A stretch of 64,000 bases of DNA, taken from NCBI RefSeq assembly GCF_030704535.1, contig NC_081819.1:15356501-15420500 (forward strand), given 5' to 3'. Made by a program: the position numbers and the translations under genes. The notes under the pieces are model-generated. The model searched no databases and was not told the origin of the DNA. It saw only the letters and a list, made by a program, of their open reading frames with translations. Numbering within the stretch: position 1 is the stretch's first letter; each line of letters opens with the position of its first letter. Positions 35,521-49,392 of the stretch are shown here, in pieces. The DNA comes from Vitis vinifera (Eukaryota > Streptophyta > Magnoliopsida > Vitales > Vitaceae).

Positions 35521-36219
35521 TTATTTTTTTTAAAAAAGTATTTTTTAGACTAAAAACGTTTCCTAAAATTATTATGAAACAAGTTCTAAAAGGGATTTGT
35601 TTAATTATTTTTTTTTACTTTAAAAAAAATAAAAAATTGAAGGCAGATTTAGACACATCAAATCCGTGTCTATTATATAAAAAAGATAATTTAAAAGGGA
35701 TGAAATATAAAATTATTATTTTCAAAGTTTTCTTTGGAAAGAGAGCAAGTATTTGCCAAAAAGATGAAAATAAAAAAACAAATAACATTATTTAAAAAAT
35801 TTATTAGACCCATAACAAAAAAAAAAAATTGTATATTATTTAAGTTGGACCCACAAAATCAATTTTCTTAAACAAAAGTATTTTCATAAAAATAAAAAAA
35901 AACAAAAGTAGGAATGAAAACTGTTTTCTTTTATTTTCCAAAGAGAAAAATTATGAAAAAAAGAAGTTATAATCATTTTATTTTCATTAATTTATATTTT
36001 ATGGAGAGAGGTTGGGTTTGATGTACTTTCTAAAATTACAATTTTTTCTTCAATTATTTCTGTAATTTAATGAAAATAAATTGGTGATAAAATAATTTGA
36101 AATGTGGATTCAACAGATTTAAAAAGATGGAAATAATTTTGTATGAAAGATGAGAAATTTCCTAACCTTGAAAACAGGATGAATCAAAACCACTGGGAAA
36201 CTCTTTTCTGTTGAATTTA

Positions 36220-36476
36220 TTGGAAGGTTGAGTTGTCGGCTGTAAAAGAACAAAAAGAGGAAACTACCCTATCCTTGGAATGGTGGTTGGCTTGTCTTCA
36301 CCGTACATCTCCCTCTTCTCTCTATCCTATATTCTCTTTTCTTTCTCTCCATTTTCCCATTTGTGAAGAACCCAAATTCCTAGAATTCCAGGAATCAAAA
36401 CCCAATATTTCAGCAAGATTACAATACTGACAACAATCTAAAGGCACCCCATCAATTGATTTCTCCTGCTACATCA
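36220..36476 (+). promoter_or_regulatory. Leader and promoter side of the thioesterase gene
   Basis: After AT-rich DNA, composition becomes less biased and pyrimidine-rich at about 36300-36360 (ctccctcttctctctatcct), as in plant leaders. The start ATG at 36477 follows. No clear TATA box. Short upstream frames are probably not translated. Confidence 0.35.
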
Positions 36477-39400
36477 ATGGCTACTGAGCCGCCAGCACCA
36501 CCATCAGCATTCTTCTTCATCATCTTGGTCACTGTGTTTGCTCTCACCCCAATTGCCCACTCCATTCCTTTCATAGTTCTGCATGGTAATCTTTGTCTGC
36601 TTTTTCTGTAATTTGTTCGTCACTTTATTTTGAATTTTGTTCATGCCCAACTTGCTATTTTATTAGTGGTGTTGTTTTTTTGAAGTGGGTTATCTGTTTT
36701 TCATGTGGCTATTGATTTTTAGCGTGTTTGTTTGCTGGGAAAATTGGGGAAAAAATGGAAAATAAAGCTTTGAATTTTATGTTCTGTGTTGCTTTGGTGT
36801 CTAAACGATGAGAAGTCAACCCTACTTAATCAACGGGTTGTGCTGGACATGGTGGGGAGGAGGTTTTTGTTGTTTCCATTCTCAAGTAGTGATAAATCAA
36901 AGTTTCAAACATTTATTTTCTCTTATTTTCCTGTGCTTTACTCAGTAATCAAAAGGTCTGTTTCGGTCTGTTGATGTTCCATCTAATCTCTCTGGATGTT
37001 ATAGAGTGAAGCTTAGGGAAATTGTTTAGATTTATGAAGATAACTCTTTATACATAGACTGATTTTTTACCTCAGGAAGAAGCTTTGGTGGAAGCTGCAA
37101 AGCCTTCCAAAAAGCTGCAATTTGGGCACGGTGAATAGAAATATGTCTTTAATTAGATTCACAAGACATGAGAACTGTCACATAAACAAAGTCATTTTCA
37201 TCCTTATAAGCGAGCATTGGGCAGTCCAGTATATGCCTAGTCTTGATTAGAATCCTCAGTTATAATAATTCAGTCTCCTAAACCTGACATCCAATAACAT
37301 TTGTGAAGCTTCTGGTTAATTAGTTCTTTAAAAATACTTGCATTTGAGGGATAATAAGAAAAGGAATTTGAGTCAGATGTTAATGTAACTACCAATTTTG
37401 TTGGATAGTATTGACTTTTATATATTGTCGCAGGAATTGGGGATAAATGCAGTAACCGAGGCATCACACACTTCACTGAACTTCTTGGCAACTGGTCCAG
37501 CTCTCAAGGATATTGCATGTATGCTTTAAGTTTTCTTGTATCTGTAGTTAAAAGGACTAAATATTATCTGACCGAACCCTGAGCTAGCCCATGGGCTAGG
37601 CACTGATCCCATCTGGGAAGCTGCTAGTGAGACTTGAAGACTCAATAACTTCCACCCCCTCAAGAAGAGGGCGGTTATATACCTTTTAAACACAAGGCAT
37701 ATAAAAATTTGACAACAAATGATTGCTAATATGTAGCCCATTATTCATTAGTATGCTTCTGTTTTGATTCATTAACAGTATGAAAAATTGATATATATAT
37801 CTTTTGTTTTTCTTTGATATTCTTTCTATATGTTTTAGATTTTGACATGGGAATTTCTTGCAAATTGCCTTTTATGTGTAATTTGGGGGCTAGTGTCTGA
37901 TGTCAAATCAAGCTGGACCTCTACTTAATTCTGAATTTAATCATTTGATTATTTCATTACCTGTAGAGAAATTGGAGATGGAACATGGGATTCCTGGGTT
38001 CTGCCCCTTCTGGAACAGGTGAAACTTGCAGTACTGTTAATACAGTGAGTGCTTGATACTAACGATGTCTTGAATTTCATAATTTGATATACCTTGTGTT
38101 TTTGCAGACTGCAATTGTTTGTGAGAAGGTGATAAGGCTGTCTGGTAATGTGTTAAGTTGATTGGCCTGGAATTTAAGGTCAAACTTGTTTCTCAACAAG
38201 TTCTCTTTTCAACTTACAGGTGAAGGAAATGACTGAGCTTAGTGAGGGTTACAACATAGTTGGACTTTCTCAGGTGATTTAACAAAGGGTTGCAACCTTT
38301 TATAAATACATTTTCCACCACACTTGTTATTTCATTGTTTTCCATTTAGATGGTACTTGCTCTATGCCCAGTATTATTTGCTCATTTCTTGTGGGAATTA
38401 TTGAATGTGGCATATGTGTTGGAAGTAGCTAAATTGTTTTCTTGGGGAAATGAAAGTATTTTATAGAAAAATAGTTTAATGGAATTGTTTATGGTCTTGT
38501 GCATTCCATTGTGTTTGAATTTTGTTGAAACTCCCAAAATTTTCTGAATGCATCCTGTTTATAAGGGCAACCAAAATGATAATATTGAAAATCAGGGACA
38601 TGTATATATTTTGGTAAGATTATCAGGCTTCCGTCAACATGTGCCTAGTTAAAAGATGGAAATCTAGAGTGAAGAGCAGAGGAAGAGAATAAGGAAACCA
38701 GAAAACAAGACAAGATGAACAGAAGCGAAAAATAAATTATACAATTTGGGTTTCAGAAGCTGAACTAATAGTTTATTCTTTAGCTTTCTGGAGTACAGGG
38801 AAATAGTAGGCATCTTATTCTGCTTTTGTGGGATAGTTAAGATTGTGCTTTTCTGATTGATTTTTTCAGTAACATCAACTGAACTTGTTTCCTTTGACAA
38901 AATGTCTGGAGGTTTGGATTTGTGAGTTCATCGCATATATGCAGGTGGTGTACTGCATGGAGAACTTAAATGTCTTAAATTCAAGTTACATTTATAGTTT
39001 TATAAAATTATAAATTGGAACTTTGGAAAGAAATTTTGTTGACTTTTTCTTCTTGTTAACTTGGAACTTTCCTGGAATCATAATTATGATTTGTGTCTGA
39101 TTTGCAGTAAAGAATCTTATTCTATAATTTCTTTTTTTTCTAAATCTCTTGATGTCTGTTCTTGCCAAAGCATTTTCCATTACTTTTTTTTCTTTTGCAG
39201 ATGTGCTTTAGTTGTCAGTGATTCCTTCTTTTCCTGTTTCCACTGGAATTTAATCACCTTTTATATTTCCTTCTTTTTCTTAGAGATATTGGCAGTGCTT
39301 TGTCAGATGAAAAGGTAGCCTTCTTTCAATTCATGTTAGTTTGCAGCTTCTGGGTGAACATCTAGTCATCTAAATCTATCAACAGATTTATTTAAACCTG

Positions 39401-42400
39401 ATGAGCTTAAGAGTGATAAACTAAATCAGTGGTCTCTGTGAACATAAGGGCCCTATCCCTTTTTTTCCTTTTCTTGGAATTGATGTTGGATATATTTTAC
39501 TAGAGAGCATAAGAAGTAAAACAAAAGGTAGCCTTCTTTCAATTCATTTTAGTTTGCAGCTTCTGGGTGAACATCTAGTCATATAAATCTATCAACAGAT
39601 TTATTTAAACCTGATGAGCTTAAGAGTGATAAACTAAATCAGTGGTCTCTATGAACATAAGGGCCCTATCCCTTTGTTTCCTTTTCTTGGAATTGATGTT
39701 GGATAGATTTTACTAGAGAACATAAGAAGTAAAACATCACTACAATGCACAACAGCTAAAGATAGACTTTATTTGACCGATGGATCAGGCTTTGGAAATA
39801 TGTATTTTAGGTTAAGCTACAACATGTAGAACAAAGGTGAAATTAAGAAGCATCAAAAACAGAGCACAGGGTTAATGTGGTTCATCTCTGCATTGATGGG
39901 TAAAGAAGAGCTTGGTGCTAATATTGCATCACGATCAAAATTTTTGAAACTTTGCAGTCTCTCCAATACCTGTTCACTAAGAGTACACTCTCCTCATGGG
40001 CCTCTTTTCTTCTAGAGGTTTATGAGATATCCATAATATAACTTTCCACAAAAATCACCTGCCAAAAAGAGAAAGACTTTCCCCAAGAAGTGTTTGTTCT
40101 TAAACTACAAGCCTCTCCCTAGAAATCCCATATGAAACTGACTGAATATTAGATTTGCTCAAATGATTTTTTGGTTTCTCTGCATTACTACATGTCATGT
40201 ATGGAAATATCTTGTATTCTCTGTCATGTTGTTGCTGTGCAGTGCCATACTTTCTCAAGATTTGTTGTCTTGGCCTAATGCATCACTCATATTCTTGTTT
40301 GTGTTATTGGATGAATGCATGGACTTTCACAAGAATGCGGTCATTACAAAAACTAACAGCAGCTCTATATACTTTGCAATCTTGTTGAATGCTTGATCCG
40401 TCATATTTAGTCTTGAATGTTTTTTCATTTTTGATGCGGTTGTGATGGTCATAGGATTGGCTTGGTCAGGGATAGAGCACTCTTCATTAGTTATAGAAAT
40501 TTTAGTTTTCATGCATTGACTTTTTCATAGATTTTCATTCTATCCTTTTTCCCCTTTCCATTTTTTAGTTTTTATTTTAATAAGTTTTGCTGATGTTTTG
40601 GCATCTGTTTCATTGAAATATTGTATGCATGTTGATGAATTGTAATATTCACATGTTTCACAGGGTAACGTGATAGCTCGTGGAGTTATTGAGTTTTGTG
40701 ATGGAGGACCTCCTGTAAGAACTAAGTTGACACATATAGTATTTTATTTTACTTCTTTAAATACTCATCATACTGCTAAGTTACTTGTTTACACTGTTTC
40801 TGTTTCATAAAGTTATTATCTATGGAAATACTCTTTGAAAAAGAAAAATCTTGGCAACTTTATTATGTCCCAAGGGGAGTTGCATAAACTTTTCCCTGCT
40901 ATGGCTGTTAAGTGTGTAGCACACTTATAAATTGAGGTGATCAAATAACCTTTTCAAACTACTTGTTGGTCCTTTCAGGCAATAGATACTTGTCTTTTGA
41001 ATTCTTTCAGGGTAATGTATATTCATTTTGAATTTATAGTCTAAGACAGTTATGTACAATGAGACTAGTATTGTAGTTATATATGGGGGAGCGGCATATT
41101 GTATTATAGTGAAGAAAATAGTGCTAGTTACTTGTTAAGAAATCTTAGACTTTGATCTACATTTAAATTGGATGAACAAACGACTGGTATAGCAAATTTG
41201 GAATAAGCAAGAAAATAAGGGAGTGCTCCATTACTTTTTTGATGGAAGGAAAACACTTCATTTTGAATGGAAAAACTATAGAATCTAGCCTGAGAAAACT
41301 TCAACATTTTCAAATGGATTAAAAAGTTCTCTCTTGGTAAAGGTAGAGGATACATAAAACTTGGGCACCAACAAGATCAAAACAATGGTGGCTTTGAACA
41401 AATGAACACTAGAAAATCACCATTACAATGGGGTCAGAAAGCAGCATTCGAGGCATATATTTGTAGAGAGTAAACAACAAGCAGAAACTAAGGATTTTAA
41501 ACTTCTGAACCTCTCTTCTATAGAAGAAACCCAATACTGCTTCCTCTGCATCCTTTCCCGTTGGTTGGGCCTAGCACTTGCATAGGCTTAGATAGGTGTC
41601 ACAAGGTTCAAAATCCTTATACAAATTTGCTTCATGCATGACACTAAACCAGCAAACCTATCCCTGTAATAAACAGTTAGAAAAATTCCAAAGCACACAC
41701 CCAAATTTTATAGGCTAACAGCCCAACCTAATAATTCTCTCAATTACAAGGAACCTGCCCTTAGTTTGCTTAAACACAAACCTCCAATCCCTATGGAAGA
41801 ATGGTTAGGTGGATGCTGCAAACATTCCAGACAATGCCTTGATAAGTATTTGGTGGCATTTACAACCCAACTACCCTAGTTTCAAATTGCTCAATCAAGT
41901 ACTGCCAACACCTATTAGAAATTGTAGCAGTATATAACCATATGGCTTAACACTAGAAGTCTAACTCCCTCAGTCCCCTTTTGGTTGAGGCTTGGCCTTG
42001 CTCCAGCCATGTTGCACCTACAGTAACATGAATGCCCTTGTTTTCCATGCCACTGAAGCTAATGTCCTGCCTTGCTTGGCCCAAGTCAATGCCTTTGTTG
42101 CATTACCTAAATGCTTGCATTCTCTTTGTTGCTTTGCTTCATTAGTCATTGCTTTTGCCCACTTTTGCCATGTCTAGTCTACTGCCTTGTTCATTTCCAA
42201 CCATGCGATTGTGCCAGTCTGCTAGCTTGCCCATAGCATTGCACCCATAGTCTTTGTAAAGCTTGCCTTATGCTCTGCAGGCTTTTCGAAGGGTCCTCAT
42301 GTGTGCTGCTATGATGTGCCTTTTCCTTGGCATAAGCATTGTCCATGGTTTTAACCTTGACTAGTCACCCTTTCCTCCACCCCGGGGAGCATTCTGAGCC

Positions 42401-45400
42401 ACTCTTGCAGCTTTTACTAATTATGATGTGATTACAATCCATTCTTTTTAATAAAGCTACATGACAATAAATTCTTTAAACCAGTCGAAAATTATAAATT
42501 TATATAAAATCCAAAATATACGAACCAGCTGCTCTCATGGTTTGGTTTTTGTTGTGGCCTGTAAATCTGAGAACTGACCTAGTTTGGTTCAGTTCTAATA
42601 TTCACAATAGACCAACTCAACTCAAACCAACGTTCACTCCTAAGCTTAACCTTAGCTTTGAAGCAGATAACATTATGCTGTTAGCATGGAATAACGTGAT
42701 GGTGAAAGAGAACAGTTAGAAACTTGAAGAAGGAGCTGATAATCATTTTGAGATTTAATGTGTGAGAGAGTATTGATGGAAACATTTTCTTAAAGATTAG
42801 TAAAATCTGGGATCTGAATGTGTTTGTGCATATTTACTGCAAGTTTTAACATATCTTCACCTCTATTTATTCTTTACTTCTATTGACCTTTTCTCTATTA
42901 CTCTATGCTTATTTCTCTGAGTCTGCAGATAAAAGTTAAAAGTTATTTAAATTTCTCTTTTCTATATCTGAAAAACAGGTTAAGAATTTCATATCACTTG
43001 GAGGTCCTCATGCTGGTACAGCTTCCGTTCCACTTTGTGGAGTAAGTTCTTCTTTAGCCTTTTCATTATGTTCACTTTATGTGTTGCACATACTTTACTT
43101 GTGCTTTGTTTTCACAAAACTCCACTGGTCTAAGTTTTGAAATTTGCAACGACCATGAATCCATAGAGATGCTTTTGGCAGCCTGGGTGAGGTGGACTAT
43201 TCTGGACTGTTGAGTGGTCACAGAATACCTAACTAAACTATGTACTATCATCAGAAAGCTTCACAAGGATCTTAAAACCATCACTTCAGATTGCAAAAAC
43301 TCAATCTGGATAATGGCTCTGCTTACATCCTAAAATCCCTTTAGGCAATGCGGATGGTACCAACCTACATTTGGTCCCAGAAACTTAGCCTACATGACTT
43401 GTTACCCAAAGGTACCTGGAGGGCTTTAAATTATTATTGCACAAGGAGAAAAAAATCAAGAGACTTAGTTTTTATTACCATATAGCATAAGGTTGCTAGG
43501 GTTGACTCTAATACAAGACTGGCATCAGCACGCATGGTGCTGAGTCAGCAGCAGGGATTTTGGATCACATGATTTTCCTTTTCTGTACAAAGGAACATGA
43601 TCTAATCAAGGTGATAATCCTACCAGTAAATTCTTTTGTAACTGTGTTTAACCTCTTTAAACTCGATGAAATTAGTCTCACTATTTTCCGCATAGCCAAG
43701 CTATTTTGCGTGACTTAATAGAATCATTGCATCTGGGTAGGGTTTCCCATATATTCCTCTTTGTTCTATAGGCCAGTTGTTAATGTGATTTTAATATCAG
43801 TCATGATCATGTCATGAGTAAACCCTCACTCTGGTACAACTTCGTGTTGCTAATGCTTCTTGGACCTTGAAAATATATTGTGATACAGGAAAATGATACA
43901 AATATCTAAACATTGATTATTACTACTATTATTATAAACTGTTGGAGATATTTCAGGAAGCTTACTAGTCGCATTACCTTGTTTGTTCTATGCTACAGGA
44001 TGAGATTTGGATCTCAAATTTCAAACTAACCTCATAGTGGATATGGCTAATTCAACATTCTGCTAATTATTTCCTTCATTATTCGAAGCTTGTCCTATTA
44101 ATTATTTGTTTTATCAACTTAGATGATATACCAAGATAATAATCAATCTGAAATCTTGATTGCCACTTGCTATTTTCTAAAAAAAAATAATTTTGGCCTA
44201 GATCTTAAATTGTCATGCTATGTACGGGTTATTTATTAGTTAATTCCTAATAATGTTCGTGATGAATTGATGGGGGAAAGCCTTTTAAAGTTTATTCAAG
44301 GAAGAAAGTGAAGACCTAAGTAAACTTTAAATAGGTTTAATATTAATTAGGATTGAATTGAGATTGGTATTTGTTGGAGTTTAATTAGGATTAGCTAATT
44401 GAGTTATAATATAATTAGAATTTGAGTCATGATAGGTTATTAAAGTCCTAGTAGATTTTGGATGTTATAATTAGAATTAGAATCATAATAGGTTATTAGA
44501 GTTCTAGTAGACTTTGGATTTCTTAGAGAAGCCTATAAATAGGCTAATCAATGTAAATCAAAGGGTAATTTGATGAATAATATTATACTTTCTTTCATTG
44601 CAAGGTTGCAACCCTCAATGGTGAGACTCCATTGATTTTCTTCTAGGTGAGACTCCTAGAAGGCCTTAGTGAGACTCTAAGGTTTTCCATCTTTTCTTCA
44701 TTGTTTCTTCTTTCTCTCTATTTTTTATCTTATAATTTTCTCTACCATAAAATTTATTCCTTGTTCCTCTCCTTACACCCTAAAAATAAAACCCTAGCCC
44801 ACCTACCCTTGAGTGTAGGCAACCATCCTAGGGTTGTCCTATATCATGAATAGTGTTATACTTGACTTACCTTAATATGCTAAATATCATCTGATACCTG
44901 AGATGACTGTCTGAGAGGTAACCTTTTGCTTACTTTATGTGCTGTACTATAAATCCAAATTAATCTCTTTAAATCCAAATCAATCTCTGTTGGTACCATA
45001 CATATTCACAATTGAGTTATTCATCTTAGTGTTGTCCAATACTTTTGCACCTGGTTTTGAGTAGATTTGAACCCTTTCTAGGGTAAGGCATCTCACATTC
45101 CTTGTAGGTTAAGGGGTAGACTAAATATTGTGGTTCAATTCCTAGATCTTCTTATACTTTTTGTGGTTATATTATCACACTGGTATCAAGTAAATTCAAA
45201 ATTCAATTATATTATTAATTATGCAACTTTATCTGCAAAATCTAGAAGTGGATGTTAGTGGATGATCCTGAGAAAGGGATTAACTTATTCAATTAATTTG
45301 TTTGGTTTTCTTTTCCTAGTTAAATATACCTTATTAATTTTTCTGTTTGTTTTATTATGCATTAATTTTGCAGTCTGGTTTCATATGCATTCTCGTGGAC

Positions 45401-48257
45401 AATTTAATCAAGTCAGGGATCTACAGTGACTATGTTCAGGTCTCTCTCTCTCTCTCCCTCCCCTCCCTCCCTCTCTCCCTCCCCCCCCCCCTCCCTCTCT
45501 CTTTTTCCTTATCTTTTGAGATGGGAAATTATATTTAACATGATAATCATCTGCTGGATGAAAGGCAAATGAATAAAATGATGTTAGTAAAAATTGGCTT
45601 TGCAGAATCACTGCCTTTTCTCAACTGATTGTCAAGCTTACTTCTCATGTTATTTCTGTTAGTACTAATACCATTTGTATTACCTTTACCTGATAAAATT
45701 GCAGGAACACTTGGCTCCCAGTGGTTATCTTAAAATCCCAACTGTGAGTAAAGTATTCCATTTGCGCTTTAAGCTTTAGATGATAAATTGTCTCCCAATC
45801 TCCATGATAGTCAAGTTATACTGGACTAGAAGTTAGCTTCTTTGCAATCTTTGATTATACAGCTATTCATATCATTAGATGAAGGGAATTGAAATGCTAA
45901 CTGATATTCAATGCTTTGACCTGCCATAATAGCATATTTGCTTAACTTTCCTTTTTGTTCTTTTAACATGTCTCCCGTCCTTATGAACTCCACATAGATT
46001 GTGTCAAGTTTCAGTTTTAAGTGTTGAAGATGAGAGTCAGGCTTTTCTTATTACAGGACATTATCAGCTATCTAGAAGGGTGTAGGTTTCTTCCAAAGCT
46101 TAATAACGAAATCATTGATAAGAGAAACTCCACTTATAAGGAGCGGTTTTCCAGCTTACAGAACTTGGTGTTGATCATGGTGAGTGTGTTTTATTTTGCT
46201 TTTTATCTTCAGTTTTACTTTCAAGCCCAGTTGCCATGCTGATCAATGTTTCTCTTTCTTTCTTTGTGTGATCAGTTTGAGCATGACACAATTTTGATAC
46301 CCAAGGAAACCGCCTGGTTTGGGTATTATCCAGATGGGTCATTTTCTTCGGTTTTTCCAGCAAATGAGGTAATCTATTTTTACTTCATATTCTTATTCTA
46401 CCTGATATGGTAAAGGATGATTTGTCCATAGCAGTTTGCTTATGATCTTTAAGTGGGGTGTAGCTTGTTTTTATATCAATGAATTTTTTTAAGTTACCAG
46501 GAAAACAAGAAACTATTCTATTTAAACATTTTCAAGGTGCTCGTACAGAAAAAGAAACAAAGGGTTATCGAGGTGGTGATGTTATTGCAAAAACAAAAAA
46601 ACAAAAAGAAAGAAAGAATAATGATGAAGAATATGAATGATATCTTTCCTTGAAATCATAAAAATGATTGTATGGACCCATTTTAAATGCTATATAAACT
46701 AAATATGAACAAGGTTATAAAAAAATCAAGTACTGCTGAACACTATCCAGGGAGGCATAAAAGAAACCATTCACTTGGCTTTACGCTTGCCTAAATCATC
46801 CTCCATATTGTTAGAAAAGCATGTGGAAACCCCAAATCCTCTTTCCTTTTTGGACACCCCTAAAATAACTATAGTAGAATCACCCTCCAGCCAAAAGATT
46901 GAATAGACCTGACTTTGACCTGCATCTAAAAGAGCTAGCATCTTTGCCTTGATGCCCAATTCTCCCCAGTAGATTAGCAAAAGATCTCAATAATAAAGAA
47001 AATTTTCTGGGTTCTCGAGCCCTCGATTCATGCTTGCATCTACATCAGTATAGAAAGAGAATTGAGGAGTCTGCAGTGCAAGGTCTCTCCAGGACTAGCA
47101 ATCCTGAGCAGATCAACCCTCAGATTGAAATTTGGACTTTTGACTTTGGTTTTGGACTTATTGAAACCTCTGAAGTAGGCATATGATTGAAAACTCTAAA
47201 TTATCTGATATATTTCATTTCTACATTACATTGAATGTGAACATGGCCAAATTAATCAGGAAGTTCAGTATACATGACCAAATTTTGAAATTTTGGTCAG
47301 TAGGCTAAGAAACATCCGATGGAGAGCATACATCAAATGAGAAATGGTTTAGTGCACTAGGCATTGTTTTATTTGACTTATTGTCCAAAGCTGTAATATG
47401 ATTGCCTCATATCAGCATTTGGCCTTGGCATACGTCATAAGCTTTCCACGAGAGCCCATCATTAAAATATTTTCCTTATTTGACTCCAAAAAAATTTTGA
47501 AATTTTGGCCAGTAGGCTAAGAAACATCCGATGGAGAGCATACATCAAATGAGAAATGGTTTAGTGCACTAGGCTTTGTTTTATTTGACTTATTGTCTAA
47601 AGCTGTAATATGATTGCCTCATATCAGCATTTGGCCTTGGCATACGTCATAAGCTTTCCACGAGAGCCCATCATTAAAACATTTTCCTTATTTGACTCCA
47701 AAATTGTGACTTTCTCTTGGAATCGTATGATTGTTTATAGGTCATTTTAAGTCCAGATCTGTACTGTTTTTTTAATGGTTCTGGATGAGGAATATAACAG
47801 CTGGTTCCAGTAGGGTTTTGAATGTTATATTAAACTGATATGCATGGCAGTCATTCTTTCACAAACCTAACATAATTCAAGCACCTTCAAATCGTCCTAG
47901 CTTCTATATGACATCGCAAGTTGGTTTCTGTTTTCCTCCCATTCAAATCAATATCGTCATCTAATTTCATCAATTTTCTGATCCCTGCAGACTGAGCTCT
48001 ACACTGAGGACTGGATCGGTCTGAAAACATTGGATGAAGCTGGAAAGGTTAAATTCATCAGTGTTCCAGGAAATCATCTGGCAATCTCGCGAAGTGACAT
48101 GAAAACATACATGGTACCTTACTTGGAGGATCAAGCATCAACCCAGCCAGTGATCATAGATTCTTCATCTCATAGAGGGTCCTCATCAATCCGAAATTTT
48201 GTCGTGGAAATGGTTGGGCTCACTAAGAATAGGCCTCTTCTGCTCACTGTGGACTAA
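36477..48257 (+). CDS. PPT1: Palmitoyl-protein thioesterase, 340 aa, 12 exons
   Basis: Exons: 36477-36585, 37434-37518, 37967-38018, 38108-38128, 38220-38273, 40664-40714, 42979-43041, 45374-45439, 45705-45743, 46057-46179, 46276-46368, 47991-48257. All introns are GT-AG and phases sum exactly to 340 codons plus stop. The protein removes palmitate from S-acylated proteins in the lysosome-like vacuole (family knowledge). Residues 1-29 form a signal peptide ending AHS. HGIGD gives the oxyanion turn. The nucleophile motif GLSQG (Ser106) spans an exon junction; Asp225 (FEHDTILIP) and His281 (VPGNHLA) complete the triad. SLGGPHAG, EHLAPSGYLKIP, SFSSVFP and YTEDWIGLKTLD are typical of plant members. 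A sequon NST occurs in exon 10. Exon 4 is only 21 bases. Introns hold tandem duplications and LTR debris. Confidence 0.93.
39312..39737 (+). repeat. 213-bp tandem duplication in thioesterase intron 5
   Basis: Two near-identical head-to-tail copies (39312-39524 and 39525-39737), each beginning aaggtagccttctttcaatt and ending agaagtaaaaca. Only a few substitutions separate them, so the duplication is recent. It lies entirely within the intron. Confidence 0.93.
44271..45179 (+). mobile_element. Copia-like LTR in thioesterase intron 7
   Basis: It starts about tgggggaaagccttttaaag. It contains repeated words (aattagaatt ... ataggttattagagttctag), a promoter-like gcctataaataggc at about 44530, and leader motifs ggtgagactcc repeated three times (44620-44680). 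It ends near attatcaca. Directly after is tggtatcaag (45181), a primer-binding-site-like sequence. The start is approximate and no target duplication was confirmed. Confidence 0.5.
45440..45503 (+). repeat. Pure pyrimidine tract directly after a splice donor
   Basis: Immediately after exon 8 (…tatgttcag) intron 8 starts gtctctctctctctctccct and continues as almost pure C/T for about 60 bases, including a run of ten or more C. Confidence 0.9.
47281..47704 (+). repeat. 212-bp tandem duplication in thioesterase intron 11
   Basis: Two nearly identical head-to-tail copies (47281-47492 and 47493-47704). Each begins aattttgaaattttgg and includes aggctaagaaacatccgatg and cacgagagcccatcattaaa. Few differences are seen. 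Confidence 0.93.
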
Positions 48258-48735
48258 CTTAGGTGTAAATTAAGGTCTTGTTTTTGGTCATTCAGTAGTG
48301 AAAGTTGCTGTGAGCATGATGTTAATACTAGTGTAACTGGAAAGAACTCTTTGTGACACTGGAGGGAATTAGTTGTATGTATTACATGAAATTATGAAAA
48401 CTGTCACTAGTTTTATGAAAAGATTTCTTATACAAGCCGTATAAGACATCCCGGATTTTAACAAAGAAAATTAATTAGGAGCTAAGTTTCTAATTTGGGC
48501 TGTATATATAATCAAGAATTAGAGTACTTGAAATATTACAAACTATAAAAATAGCCACAACATTATAAAGATAGCCACGATAGCAACAGAACTCATCATC
48601 TCATGCTAGGTATTCCCCAAGTTTTAAATTTATTCAGTTGGTATTACATCACAAGTTTATTATATTGGATAACTGCATTGAGATTCTTAGCATGGAGCCA
48701 TCAGCCATCAGCCATGTCTTTGAGCCTGAGCCATA

Positions 48736-49392
48736 CTAGTGGAGGAGGAGGCGCGGAACTGGCAGCAAATATTGGCCTACATGGACAATAGGGTGCATTT
48801 TGCTCTGCCCAAGCTGCATGGGATTAGATATTGAGCTTGAGATCAGAGCTTGCCAACACAGTAAGCAGAAAATTCACAGCAACAAGGGAATGGTATTAAT
48901 TTCTTACGACTTTCCAGCCAACAGGTTCTCTGCATGTAAAACAGAAGATAGGGGTCAAGCTCAAATCAGTTACCTGATTTGCAGCTCTAACTAATCCCTT
49001 GAGAAATTATTACTTCATCATCAGGGCGACAGAACACGCTACTACTGCATCCATGAACAAAAAAACAAAATGTAGACTTATATTATGATGAAATAACACA
49101 ACAATAAACCTATTCTTCATTTTCAACCAAGCACATTGAGAAACCTACAAAGCACGCGTGTAGTTATAATAATGGCAGTAATTAATGAAAAACATACATG
49201 TGATGATCAGCCACATAGTAGGTAATACTGGGATCCCCCTCTTGGGCAACAACACCCTACGTACTCCAATTAATTTCTGATATATAGGGAGAGACGTACT
49301 CGAACACTTTGGCTGTGAATAAAGGGTCGAGAGCAGTGATTACAGCAAAGAAAGAGATTTTGTGTTGGAATGGTTCGTTCCTGTCTTGGCAT
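48736..49392 (-). pseudogene. Yippee-like zinc-motif gene copy 1, frameshifted
   Basis: Exons on the minus strand by comparison with the copies at 56709 and 61027: 49392-49300 (MPRQERTIPTQNLFLCCNHC, RPFIHSQSVR), 49256-49198 (GVVAQEGDPSITYYVADHH), 49044-48908 and 48813-48736 (LGQSKMHPIVHVGQYLLPVP). The first CxxC (CNHC) and the second (CFTC, then PVGWKV) are present. Exon 3 needs a one-base frame change around 48985-49000; otherwise the frame stops at ISQGIS. Intron 1 would be only 43 bases against about 91 in the copy at 61027, shorter than plant introns normally splice. Both point to a pseudogene. It is divergent from the gene at 50342, with about 950 bases between starts. Confidence 0.7.

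Noticed and set aside
41980-42400. Possible coding region in thioesterase intron 6
   Set aside because: Frames are short, composition looks like old repeat sequence (tgcc/ttgc words), and no family was recognised.
48603-48994. Plus-strand frames over the 3' part of yippee-like copy 1
   Set aside because: The antisense strand matches the paralogous exons and splice sites of copies 3 and 4; the plus frames are shadows.
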